DNA of 24,101 bases, from positions 1-24,101 of the forward strand of contig CAKVBD010000031.1 in assembly GCA_934725105.1 (NCBI GenBank). Reading direction: 5' to 3'. A program made the translations under genes and the position numbers. Under the pieces are notes generated by a model. The model was not told where the DNA came from and ran no database searches. It worked only from the letters and a program-made list of their open reading frames with translations. Positions 16,794-24,101 of the stretch are shown one piece after another (position 1 is the first letter of the stretch; every line of letters begins with the position of its first letter). The stretch is from an uncultured Bulleidia sp. GTDB taxonomy: Bacteria; Bacillota_I; Bacilli_A; Erysipelotrichales; Erysipelotrichaceae.

Positions 16794-18560
16794 ATGAAAA
16801 AATTATTTCATTCATTGGTTGCTGGATTACTTGCTTTTACATTAACAGCATGTAGCTCTAATACAGCAACAGGCGGTACATTTAAGGGTACAGGCCAGGG
16901 TAATAACGGAGACATCGTTGTTGAAGTAACATACAGCGATGGAAAGATTGAGAAGGTTGACGTTCTTGAACATAAGGAAACAGCTGGTATCTCTGATGAA
17001 GCAATTGCTAAGATTCCTGAAGCAATCGTTGAATCACAGTCATTGGCAGTTGATACATGTTCAGGTGCTACAAACTCTTCTAAGGGTATTTTAGCTGCTG
17101 TTGAAGATGCATTAACACAGGCTGGTGCTGATGTTGAAGCATTCAAGAACAAGAAGGTTGAAAGTGAAGCTGCAGCTGTTGAACTCAAAGATGCTACTTA
17201 TGATGTCGTTGTACTTGGTGCTGGTGGTGCAGGTCTTGCTGCGGCTATCGAAGCTAAGAATGCAGGTGCAAACGTAGCTGTTATTGAAAAGATGCCATAT
17301 GCTGGTGGTAATACAATTCTATCTTATGCCGAATTAGCTTGTCCAAATAACTGGATCCAGAAGGAAAAGGGAATCGAAGATTCTCCTGAACTTATGGCGA
17401 AGGAAATGTGGGAAGGTGGCGGAAAGGTTGCTGACAAGAAGATGGTTGATATCGTTGCTAACAACGCTTTAGCTGCTGCTGAATGGTTAAAGGATGAAAT
17501 CGGTGTTGAATATCAGGATTACTTAGTTTGGGAAGGCGGACATAGCGTTGCTCGTGCTGTTGAACCAGTCAAGAAGGGCCCTGGTATGATCAATCCAATG
17601 CTTGACTATGCTAAGGAACATGGTGTTGAAATTTTCTTAAATACAAAGGCTGATGAACTTGTTGTTGACAAGGATGGTCGTGTTACTGGTGTAGAAGTTT
17701 CTTCTGAAGACAAGAAGGCTACTTTCACAGCTACAAACGGTGTTGTTCTTGCAACTGGTGGTTTTGGTGCTAACGTTGAAATGAGAGAAAAATACAACAC
17801 ACGTTGGGAAACTCTTGATGAATCTGTAGCTACAACAAACTCTCCAGCTATCGTTGGTGAAGGACAGGTTATGGCTGAAAAGATTGGCGCTAACTTAATC
17901 AATATGGAACATATTCAGTTATATCCATTCAACAACCCAATGACAGGTGTATTCTACGGAATTGAAGCACCAAGCTGGTCTGGTGAAGGCTTGATCTACG
18001 TTAACAAGGATGGTAAGCGTTTCGTAAACGAAGTTGCTATGCGTGACGTGAGAGCTGAAGGTATCTTAGCACAGGGTGGAGAAGCTTATGCAATCTACAA
18101 CCAGGCTGTTGCTGATAGATTAAATCTAGAAGAAGAATTTGCTGATGAATATGCTCGCTGCTTAGAAGGTGGAGTATTCTACAAGGCTGATACATTAGAA
18201 GAAGTTGCTGATTACTTCGGAATCAATGCTAAGAACTTAGTGAAGACTATGGACAAGTATAACGAAGGTATCAAGAACAACAATGATGAATTCGGTCGTA
18301 CAACAAGTATGGTTACTATGGAAGAAGGTCCATGGTTCATTCTTAAGGGTGTAGTTTCAGTTCATCATACAATGGGTGGTGTAGAAATTAACGAAAACGC
18401 TGAAGTATTAAATACTAAGGGTAAGGTAATTGAAGGATTATTCGCTGCCGGTGAAGTTACTGGCAGTGTACACGGAAACAACCGTGTAGGAACATGCGCT
18501 ATCTCTGATATCACAGTATTCGGACGTATTGCAGGTAAGAACGCTGCTGCAAATAAGTAA
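16794..18560 (+). CDS. Flavinylated FMN/FAD extracellular reductase lipoprotein, second paralog
   Basis: A 588-residue paralog of the minus-strand reductase. It has a lipobox (LTAC, Cys20), an FMN-binding domain with DTCSGAT (Thr93 as predicted ApbE flavinylation site), then an FAD reductase domain with GAGGAG and ATGGFGAN. Catalytic positions: Arg417 (FccA Arg402), His524 (His504) and Arg564 (Arg544) are kept. Tyr377 replaces fumarate-binding His365. The EAPSWSG segment (391-397) lacks the Arg that FccA has at 381 and that the minus-strand paralog keeps. The two copies therefore probably differ in substrate. Codon choice is strongly biased (AAG, AAC, GGT, GCT) compared with neighbours, suggesting very high expression. 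It is monocistronic, with its own strong RBS and terminator. Likely role: terminal reductase for an organic electron acceptor. Confidence 0.9.
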   Translation: MKKLFHSLVAGLLAFTLTACSSNTATGGTFKGTGQGNNGDIVVEVTYSDGKIEKVDVLEHKETAGISDEAIAKIPEAIVESQSLAVDTCSGATNSSKGILAAVEDALTQAGADVEAFKNKKVESEAAAVELKDATYDVVVLGAGGAGLAAAIEAKNAGANVAVIEKMPYAGGNTILSYAELACPNNWIQKEKGIEDSPELMAKEMWEGGGKVADKKMVDIVANNALAAAEWLKDEIGVEYQDYLVWEGGHSVARAVEPVKKGPGMINPMLDYAKEHGVEIFLNTKADELVVDKDGRVTGVEVSSEDKKATFTATNGVVLATGGFGANVEMREKYNTRWETLDESVATTNSPAIVGEGQVMAEKIGANLINMEHIQLYPFNNPMTGVFYGIEAPSWSGEGLIYVNKDGKRFVNEVAMRDVRAEGILAQGGEAYAIYNQAVADRLNLEEEFADEYARCLEGGVFYKADTLEEVADYFGINAKNLVKTMDKYNEGIKNNNDEFGRTTSMVTMEEGPWFILKGVVSVHHTMGGVEINENAEVLNTKGKVIEGLFAAGEVTGSVHGNNRVGTCAISDITVFGRIAGKNAAANK

Positions 18561-18569
18561 TATAAATAA

Positions 18570-18600
18570 AAAGTCTTGCAAATTCTGCAAGGCTTTTTTT
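18570..18600 (+). terminator. Intrinsic terminator of the second reductase
   Basis: AAAGTCTTGCA (18570-18580) pairs with TGCAAGGCTTT (18586-18596), an 11-bp stem with one G-U pair and a 5-base loop. A 7-base T run follows. Confidence 0.9.
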
Positions 18601-18712
18601 GAGTTGAAATGCACAACATGGTGAAATATAAACTAGATAACAAAGCTTATTGAAAAGCAAAACTCACTAGAGGTTCTGTTTATGCAAGATGGTAACCGTT
18701 TGTGCAGCCTCG

Positions 18713-18741
18713 TTGACTTTTACGAAAAAAGATGAAATACT
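18713..18741 (+). promoter_or_regulatory. Putative promoter of the PRD regulator
   Basis: TTGACT (18713-18718), a 17-base spacer and AATACT (18736-18741). An imperfect repeat around GGTAACC (about 18684-18705) lies just upstream and might be an operator, but it is weak. Confidence 0.5.
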
Positions 18742-18786
18742 TGAAAAATCAGGTTAAATAAAAATCTGGAAGTTGAGGACATCATA

Positions 18787-20520
18787 ATGAAACTGCGAAA
18801 AGAAGCACGAGATCTTTTGTTTTGTATGCTACGCAAGGGAGATTGGATCACTAGCGAAGAACTTTCAAGGATGCTGGAATGGAACAAGAAAAAAGTTCAG
18901 CAAAATATGAAATGGCTCATCGAAGACGTAGGCAAAGAGGGATGCATCGAAACACAAAAGAACAAGGGCTATCGAGTTTGCCGAATCAGCGAACGTTTTC
19001 GCAGCGAAATATTGAAGGACACTTTTTATAATGAAGTATATTTTAATCTGGATGAACGGCGCATTATCCTGAGTATGGATTTGCTTTTTCGTCGACAATA
19101 TATTTCAATGGATCAGCTGGCAGAGGATTACTATTTGTCGAAATCTGTTGTGTTCGAAGAAATCCGTCAGATGCGACGCTGGTTTGGTCGAAACAATGAT
19201 ATTCAACTGGAAGTTTCAAAGCAACGAGGCATCTATATCCATGGAGAAGAAAAGGATAAAAGGTATGCGTGCACTGCATGGGGACCACTCCATGTTCTGC
19301 AAATGACAAAAATTGATCCAGATGCAGTGCAGTGTTATCAGAAATCTATGGAACAGGCAGCAGAGCCATTGCAGCAGCTGTTGATTGATACCGGACGTTT
19401 CATTTCAGGGGAAGAATATTCTTTCATTCTCCGCTACATTGCGATGAGTCGACTGCGTTCCAGTTTGGGATACGATCTTCCAGAAATGAGTGGTAAACCG
19501 ACTGCATATCCAGCCTTTTATGAAACGCTGTCGAGAAAACTTGGATATTCGTTTTCAGCATCTGAGCAGATAGAAATCAATAAAATGATTCAGGAAGCAA
19601 CGATTCTTGCCACTAAATCTCATCCTGATGCAAGAAAGGAAAACCTTCATGCGCTGGAAAACTACTTTAATCAGAAGCTGAAACTTTCTCAGCCTTTCCA
19701 CTTTGAAGACGCAGAACTGGTCGCTGAAAATCTGAATGCAATGTTAGAACGCCACTATCACCGAGTGAACTACTACGATAAAAGTATCCTGATAAAATAT
19801 CCTCTTGAGATTCATCTTGTCAAACAGGCATTTCAGGATGTATTTGCAAAAAAGCTTCCTCGGACAGAAATTCTGAATATGGCAGCATTTCTTGGAAGCT
19901 ATCTGGATACGATCCATTCCCCAGCTACCTTACACATCCTTCTGGTAGGCAATCAGAGTTTTTATCTGATGGAAAATTTGCGGAAATATATCTGTCAGAT
20001 GCTTTCGCTTGCACCTGAATGTGTGGACTATCTGCCTGTCTACGCATGGAACAGCTCACTATCGCGAGAACTCGATTATTACACGATTTTCCTGACAACA
20101 GAACCTGAAATTGCATTGAAAAACAATCAGTTTCGTTTGATTCCAGTCATTATGACAAATGAAAATCACGAAACACTGAAAAGCATTCTGGATGATTGTT
20201 GCAAAACTAATCATATCCAACGCATGGCACGAATGGAAAGAAACATCCAGTATAAAACACTTTCACACTTAGAAAAAATTGAAATACTTCTGCCGAAAGA
20301 AAATCCGGCTGCCATTACGACCTATGCACTGAATCGCAATACGCTGTGTGTGATATGTACAACACCTACCGTACAGACCGGCGTGGAAATTATCACACTC
20401 GAGAAGCCTTTCCTATACGATTTCAGAGAAATCAGTACAATCAACATTCTAAAATTCAAGGATGATCAACAGGGTATCATTGATTTTTTTCATGCAGCGT
20501 CGGATTTTTTACAAAAATAA
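18787..20520 (+). CDS. BglG/LicR-type PRD-containing transcriptional regulator, degenerate
   Basis: A 577-residue regulator. It has an N-terminal helix-turn-helix (about 1-60), a second Mga/HTH-type region (about 85-160), two PRD-like helical domains (about 185-290 and 295-385), an EIIB-like segment starting near 378 (LHILLVGNQSFYLMENL), and a C-terminal part resembling a PTS EIIA domain (about 480-577). Such proteins activate sugar operons and are controlled by PTS phosphorylation of PRD histidines. Here the usual PRD His positions look substituted (for example LRYIAMSRLR and AAFLGSYLD), and the EIIA-like part lacks the active-site His region. Control may therefore differ from the standard scheme. 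It directly precedes a 6-phospho-beta-glucosidase gene, its likely target. The domain limits are rough. Confidence 0.8.
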   Translation: MKLRKEARDLLFCMLRKGDWITSEELSRMLEWNKKKVQQNMKWLIEDVGKEGCIETQKNKGYRVCRISERFRSEILKDTFYNEVYFNLDERRIILSMDLLFRRQYISMDQLAEDYYLSKSVVFEEIRQMRRWFGRNNDIQLEVSKQRGIYIHGEEKDKRYACTAWGPLHVLQMTKIDPDAVQCYQKSMEQAAEPLQQLLIDTGRFISGEEYSFILRYIAMSRLRSSLGYDLPEMSGKPTAYPAFYETLSRKLGYSFSASEQIEINKMIQEATILATKSHPDARKENLHALENYFNQKLKLSQPFHFEDAELVAENLNAMLERHYHRVNYYDKSILIKYPLEIHLVKQAFQDVFAKKLPRTEILNMAAFLGSYLDTIHSPATLHILLVGNQSFYLMENLRKYICQMLSLAPECVDYLPVYAWNSSLSRELDYYTIFLTTEPEIALKNNQFRLIPVIMTNENHETLKSILDDCCKTNHIQRMARMERNIQYKTLSHLEKIEILLPKENPAAITTYALNRNTLCVICTTPTVQTGVEIITLEKPFLYDFREISTINILKFKDDQQGIIDFFHAASDFLQK

Positions 20521-20536
20521 CATATAGCTTGAATAT

Positions 20537-20590
20537 AAGCCGTTCGAAAAAGTTCGCTTTTATAAGAGAATTTTTGTGAATGGCTTTTCC
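20537..20590 (+). terminator. Long hairpin terminator between the PRD regulator and the glucosidase
   Basis: AAGCCGTTC (20537-20545) pairs with GAATGGCTT (20578-20586). An inner A/T-rich helix (GAAAAAGTTC region with GAATTTTT) continues the stem, and a T-rich tail follows. In BglG-type systems such a hairpin can be a regulated antitermination site, but no matching RAT sequence was recognised. Confidence 0.6.
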
Positions 20591-20673
20591 TTTTGCTGAT
20601 TTATACAATAAAGCTGTTGAAATACAACGATAAATGAAGTAGTGCGAGTTTAGAAGTTTGATAGGAGGTATTT

Positions 20674-22149
20674 ATGGATTTTACAGTAAGAAAACAATTC
20701 CCAAAAGGATTTCTCTGGGGTGGTGCTTCTGCAGCAAACCAGCTGGAAGGCGGATGGAACGAAGGTGGAAAAGGTCTTTCGGTCGCAGATGTGTATACCT
20801 TTGATTCCTCGCTTCCAAAGGAAAAATGGCTGGATCAGTGGCTGATGATGACCCACAGTCAGGTCAAGGAAGCGATGAATCCAGATTCCAAATTCTATTA
20901 TCCAAAGCGTGTGGGAAACGATTTCTATCACCATTACAAGGAAGATATCCGCCTGTTTGGAGAAATGGGATTTAAATGTTACCGGATGTCCATTGCATGG
21001 ACACGAATTTTTCCTTGTGGCGATGAAGCAGAACCTAATGAGGATGGTTTGGCATTCTATGACAGTGTATTTGATGAATGTGCTAAATATGGTATTCAAC
21101 CAATGGTTTCTCTTTCCCACTATGAAATGCCGCTGACATTAGGCGTAGAGTATGGTGGTTGGGCAAACCGCAAGCTCATCGATTTCTATGTGAAATTTGC
21201 TACTACCTGCTTCAAAAGGTATAAAGATAAAGTGAAATACTGGCTGACCTTCAATGAAATCAACTGTATCAAACATCACTTGTTTGTCAGTGCTGGTATC
21301 GTAGAAGAAAACTGCGAAAACATTGAACAGAAACGCTGGCAGTCGGCACATCATCAGTTTGTGGCAAGCGCACTAGCAACGAAGTATTGTCATGAGATTA
21401 TCCCAAATTCCAAAGTTGGCTGCATGGTCAGTTACCAACTGCTGGTTCCGTACAGCTGTGACCCAGATGATATTCAGAAAACCGTAGATGAACAGCGCAT
21501 GAGTCTGTTTTTTACCGATGTGCAGGCACGTGGTTATTATCCTGGCTATGCTGCCCGCTTCTTTGAGAAAAAGGGCGTAAAACTGGAAGTGCAGCAGGGT
21601 GATGAGGAAATCATGCGGATGTATCCGGTGGATTTCATCTCTTTCAGCTACTATATGTCTAGTGCAGTTAGTGCTCATCCAGAGCGCCATGCTAATGCAG
21701 TCGGAAATATGCTTGGCAATAGCGTTGTGAATCCTTACCTGGAATCTAGTGAATGGGGCTGGCAGATTGATCCTAAGGGTCTTCGGGTGGCTTTGAATCA
21801 GCTGTATGACCGTTATCAAAAGCCACTGTTCATTGCGGAAAATGGTCTGGGTGCTGTGGACAAGGTTGAATTGGATGGGAGCATTAACGATGATTACCGC
21901 ATCGCCTATCTACGCAAACATATCGAACAGATGAAAGAAGCAATTGAGGATGGCGTAGAGCTGTTTGGCTATACAAGCTGGGGCTGCATTGATATGATCA
22001 GCGCATCTACCTCACAGATTTCCAAGCGATATGGGTATATTTATGTCGATCAGGATGATGATGGAAATGGCACTCGCCAGCGCTTGAAGAAAAAGTCGTT
22101 TGACTGGTATAAGAAGGTGATTGCAACCAATGGTGAAGATCTTGCATAA
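20674..22149 (+). CDS. Glycoside hydrolase family 1, 6-phospho-beta-glucosidase
   Basis: A 491-residue cytoplasmic GH1 enzyme of full length that hydrolyses phosphorylated beta-glucosides delivered by a PTS. It has the N-terminal signature FPKGFLWGGASAANQLEGG, acid/base Glu195 in TFNEIN and nucleophile Glu389 in IAENGLG. The SWGCIDMIS motif and the C-terminal S-x4-KRYGYIYVD loop are the phosphate-binding features that separate 6-phospho-glucosidases from plain beta-glucosidases. AGGAGG (20663-20668) precedes the ATG. No PTS permease is next to it, so the substrate must enter through a transporter encoded elsewhere. This gene and the PRD regulator upstream use more CTG and GC-rich codons than the rest of the window, which hints at joint acquisition. 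Confidence 0.94.
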   Translation: MDFTVRKQFPKGFLWGGASAANQLEGGWNEGGKGLSVADVYTFDSSLPKEKWLDQWLMMTHSQVKEAMNPDSKFYYPKRVGNDFYHHYKEDIRLFGEMGFKCYRMSIAWTRIFPCGDEAEPNEDGLAFYDSVFDECAKYGIQPMVSLSHYEMPLTLGVEYGGWANRKLIDFYVKFATTCFKRYKDKVKYWLTFNEINCIKHHLFVSAGIVEENCENIEQKRWQSAHHQFVASALATKYCHEIIPNSKVGCMVSYQLLVPYSCDPDDIQKTVDEQRMSLFFTDVQARGYYPGYAARFFEKKGVKLEVQQGDEEIMRMYPVDFISFSYYMSSAVSAHPERHANAVGNMLGNSVVNPYLESSEWGWQIDPKGLRVALNQLYDRYQKPLFIAENGLGAVDKVELDGSINDDYRIAYLRKHIEQMKEAIEDGVELFGYTSWGCIDMISASTSQISKRYGYIYVDQDDDGNGTRQRLKKKSFDWYKKVIATNGEDLA

Positions 22150-22332
22150 TCAAAAAAGCTTCACCGTCTTTAAGATGATAAGTATACCTGATTTGTTTCA
22201 AAACATTTGAGTAGTCATCATATGTAATCGTATTTTCGTATGAGAAATATCCGTTGCGTTACACAATTGTTTTCGGGTTGAGTTATCAACTTTGCATATT
22301 TCACGATATATTTTTGTCTTTAGTATATGCAT

Positions 22333-22377
22333 TCAAACGAAATGAATCAACTGAAATTTCGCCAGCATTTCGTTTGA
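22333..22377. repeat. Perfect 12-bp inverted repeat in the convergent intergenic region
   Basis: TCAAACGAAATG (22333-22344) and CATTTCGTTTGA (22366-22377) are exact inverse copies around a 21-base loop that itself contains GAAATTTC. A further TTTCGTTT follows at once. There is no strong U tract, so it is not an ordinary terminator. The rest of the 283-base gap (22150-22432) shows no gene. Confidence 0.75.
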
Positions 22378-22390
22378 GTTTCGTTTAAAA

Positions 22391-22418
22391 AAGCTCTTAT
22401 GTGTTTCCATAAGAGCTT
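22391..22418 (-). terminator. Terminator of the MFS transporter gene, probably bidirectional
   Basis: AAGCTCTTATG (22391-22401) and CATAAGAGCTT (22408-22418) form a perfect 11-bp stem with a 6-base loop. The A run on the left gives a U tract on the minus-strand transcript, and a T run (after AG) on the right could serve the plus strand. Confidence 0.88.
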
Positions 22419-22432
22419 AGTTTTTGTTTGCA

Positions 22433-23680
22433 TTACTTATCTTCCTTTGTAGCGATTCTAAAGAAGAATAGACCTAATATGAATAAGACTGTAAGTGTTG
22501 CGACCGCAACGTTAACAGAATTTGTAATAGAAACTGTAATACCAACAAGTGTTGTTCCCATAAATGCAGCACCTTTACCGCAAATATCATAGATACCAAA
22601 GTATTCACCACTTGCATTTGCTGGAATGATCTGTGCAAAGTAGGAACGAGACAATGCTTGAATTGCACCCTGGAACATACCAACAACGAATGCCATGATA
22701 CCAAACTGCCATAATTCTTTCATAAATAATGCATAGATTGCTACGGCGAAGTAACCTAAGATACAAACTGTAATGAGCTGTACGGAACTATACTTTTCAC
22801 TTAATTTACCAAATAGAGTAGCGAATGCGAATGCTACGACCTGTGTCAGCAACAAGATGACAAGTAATCCCATCTGGTTAAGACCTAATGCAGTACCAAT
22901 GGCTACAGCTTCATCAATGATTGTATATACACCATCAATATAGAAGAAGAATGCAAGGAGGAAGAAGAATACTTTCTTTTCATCTCTATACATTGTGACA
23001 AGTGTTTTTCCTAATCTTGAAATACTTTCTTTGACTTTATTTGAAGTTGTTTCAACATAGTATTTCTGTGTGTAGTTTTTTAACAGTGGAATTGTTACAC
23101 AGAACCACCATACAGCGATAACAATGAATGCCAGGAATATTGACAGCTTTTCATTCATAATACCTAGGAAATCAGGATTTCCTGCTGCGTACAAGCCAAG
23201 TGCGATGACAAATGGAATACAGCTTCCGATATAGCCCCATGCATACCCTTGTGAAGATACGAGATCCATTCTTTCAGGTGTCGTGACGTCTGTCAGCATG
23301 GAATCATAGAAAACGAGAGAAGTTTGATAACAAACTTTCGCAATAACATACGTAATAAGATATAGAATCCAGTTTGGAACAGCGCCAAGTAAAGCACATC
23401 CAATTACACCAACAAATAATACAAACATAAACATTGGCTTCTTGAAGTCTTTGTTATCCGCAATGGATCCGAAGATTGGACCAACGATTGCAACCAGGAT
23501 TGTCGCAATACTTGTTGCGTATGACCAATATGCCAGGTATTCGGAATTACTCATACCAGCATTTGCGGCCAGCGTGTTGAACCAGATAGGAATGATCGTT
23601 GAAACCATCATTGTAAAAGCGGAGTTACCGATATCATAGTAGATCCAGCTCTTTTCTAACTTATTGAAATTTTTAAACAT
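22433..23680 (-). CDS. MFS transporter, UMF1/Atg22-like family
   Basis: A 415-residue integral membrane protein with about 12 hydrophobic segments. The N-terminal WIYYDIGNSAFTMMVSTIIP motif is typical of the UMF1 (Atg22-like) branch of the major facilitator superfamily, as are GPIFGSIADN between helices 2 and 3 and the YFAQIIP-(6 residues)-GEYFGIYD segment. Eukaryotic Atg22 exports amino acids from the vacuole; bacterial members are mostly uncharacterised, so no substrate is assigned. GAGGG lies upstream of the ATG on the minus strand. The gene is monocistronic and has its own terminator. It is divergent from the glycerophosphodiesterase remnant. Confidence 0.9.
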   Translation of the reverse strand: MFKNFNKLEKSWIYYDIGNSAFTMMVSTIIPIWFNTLAANAGMSNSEYLAYWSYATSIATILVAIVGPIFGSIADNKDFKKPMFMFVLFVGVIGCALLGAVPNWILYLITYVIAKVCYQTSLVFYDSMLTDVTTPERMDLVSSQGYAWGYIGSCIPFVIALGLYAAGNPDFLGIMNEKLSIFLAFIVIAVWWFCVTIPLLKNYTQKYYVETTSNKVKESISRLGKTLVTMYRDEKKVFFFLLAFFFYIDGVYTIIDEAVAIGTALGLNQMGLLVILLLTQVVAFAFATLFGKLSEKYSSVQLITVCILGYFAVAIYALFMKELWQFGIMAFVVGMFQGAIQALSRSYFAQIIPANASGEYFGIYDICGKGAAFMGTTLVGITVSITNSVNVAVATLTVLFILGLFFFRIATKEDK

Positions 23681-23756
23681 ATAGTTTACCCTCTTAACAA
23701 TGTAAGTATATTATCTCTTAATAATTAAAAAATTGATATAGAGGAATGTGAAAATT

Positions 23757-23784
23757 TTGTTAAATATGTCTATTGTATTACAAT
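23757..23784 (+). promoter_or_regulatory. Putative promoter of the phosphodiesterase remnant, with an overlapping palindrome
   Basis: TTGTTA (23757-23762), a 16-base spacer and TACAAT (23779-23784). The -10 is one half of the perfect inverted repeat ATTGTATTACAAT (23772-23784), a possible operator. Confidence 0.4.
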
Positions 23785-23817
23785 AAAATGTATGATAATA
23801 GACGGAGGAAACATAAT

Positions 23818-24051
23818 ATGAAAACAAAAGTCTGGGCCCATCGTGGGGCAAGTGGCTATATGCCAGAGAATACGCTGCCATCTTTTCAAAAGGCAGTGGA
23901 ATTAGGTGCAGATGGTGTTGAGCTGGATATTCAATTAAGCAAGGATGGAGAAATCGTTGTCTGCCATGATGAAGAGTTAGATCGTACATCAAATGCAAAA
24001 GGATGGCTGAAAGATTATACATTAGCTCCTGAGTTTTACAGTCAGACATAA
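23818..24051 (+). pseudogene. Truncated glycerophosphodiester phosphodiesterase (N-terminal 77 residues)
   Basis: The protein begins MKTKVWAHRGASGYMPENT, the start of the GDPD TIM barrel. It keeps the first catalytic His (AHRG), the metal-binding Glu/Asp pair (VELDIQ) and the second His (CHDEELDRT). It then stops after 77 residues; the usual length is about 240. After KDYTLA the family similarity ends and seven unrelated-looking residues lead to TAA, with a terminator 17 bases later. This looks like an internal deletion that removed most of the barrel. GGAGG upstream sets the ATG at 23818 rather than the longer in-frame ATG at 23773. An intact enzyme would cleave glycerophosphodiesters to glycerol-3-phosphate and an alcohol; this fragment should be inactive. 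Confidence 0.8.
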
Positions 24052-24067
24052 TGAAATACTTTCATTT

Positions 24068-24090
24068 TCAGCTTAAATGCTGATTTTTTT
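24068..24090 (+). terminator. Terminator after the phosphodiesterase remnant
   Basis: TCAGC (24068-24072) and GCTGA (24079-24083) form a short stem with a 6-base loop, followed by seven T residues. Confidence 0.7.
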
Positions 24091-24101
24091 ATGTCAATTC
24101 T

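Noticed and set aside
16808..17188. Minus-strand open frame inside the second reductase
   Set aside because: It is a shadow frame produced by the strongly biased codons of the plus-strand gene; its composition (Ser, Thr, Ala, Pro runs) is not protein-like.
20650..21120. Minus-strand 156-codon frame over the start of the glucosidase gene
   Set aside because: The plus strand encodes a full-length GH1 enzyme with all motifs. The antisense frame has no recognisable domain or ribosome binding site.
22132..22165. GGTGAAG/CTTCACC hairpin spanning the glucosidase stop codon as a terminator
   Set aside because: The 7-bp stem has a 20-base loop and no T tract after it, so it is not a convincing intrinsic terminator.
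23773..23817. Extended phosphodiesterase start at 23773
   Set aside because: The extra 15 residues are basic and unlike GDPD proteins, and they overlap the promoter. GGAGG supports the ATG at 23818.

Overview
The window looks like chromosomal DNA from a low-GC, Gram-positive gut anaerobe, most likely of the class Erysipelotrichia (Holdemania/Holdemanella-like). This placement is inferred from AT-rich codon use, strong AGGAGG ribosome binding sites, the family content and two extracellular flavin-dependent reductase lipoproteins. No rRNA, tRNA, insertion sequence or CRISPR array was seen.

Layout. (1) Positions 100-8515 (+) form a sensory block. It holds a solute-binding lipoprotein translationally coupled to a hybrid histidine kinase, then a second hybrid kinase with two fused extracellular solute-binding domains (BvgS/EvgS-like), then an OmpR-type response regulator and its kinase. 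The second hybrid kinase has a clear promoter (3227-3255) and a roughly 270-nt leader with several possible helices. Neither hybrid kinase has a phosphotransfer or output domain. (2) Positions 8544-12537 (+) encode an alpha/beta hydrolase, a membrane-anchored MurF-like Mur ligase and PurF, ending in a strong bidirectional terminator. (3) Positions 12537-18600 are a flavin-reductase locus. A minus-strand operon (YesM-like kinase, YesN-like regulator, FMN/FAD reductase lipoprotein) is divergent from a second, highly codon-biased reductase lipoprotein. Both reductases carry a flavinylation motif. Both have Tyr where fumarate reductases have the substrate-binding His, as in urocanate reductase. 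(4) Positions 18713-22149 (+) carry a degenerate BglG/LicR-type PRD regulator and a GH1 6-phospho-beta-glucosidase, with no PTS permease in view. (5) Positions 22391-24090 hold a minus-strand UMF1/Atg22-type MFS transporter and a truncated glycerophosphodiester phosphodiesterase remnant.

How the genes work together. The window is dominated by extracellular sensing: four sensor kinases lie in about 17 kb. The most coherent system is the reductase locus. There the two-component pair probably senses an external alkenoic acid and controls one or both reductases, which would use it as a terminal electron acceptor. The donor side and the ApbE flavin transferase are not in the window.
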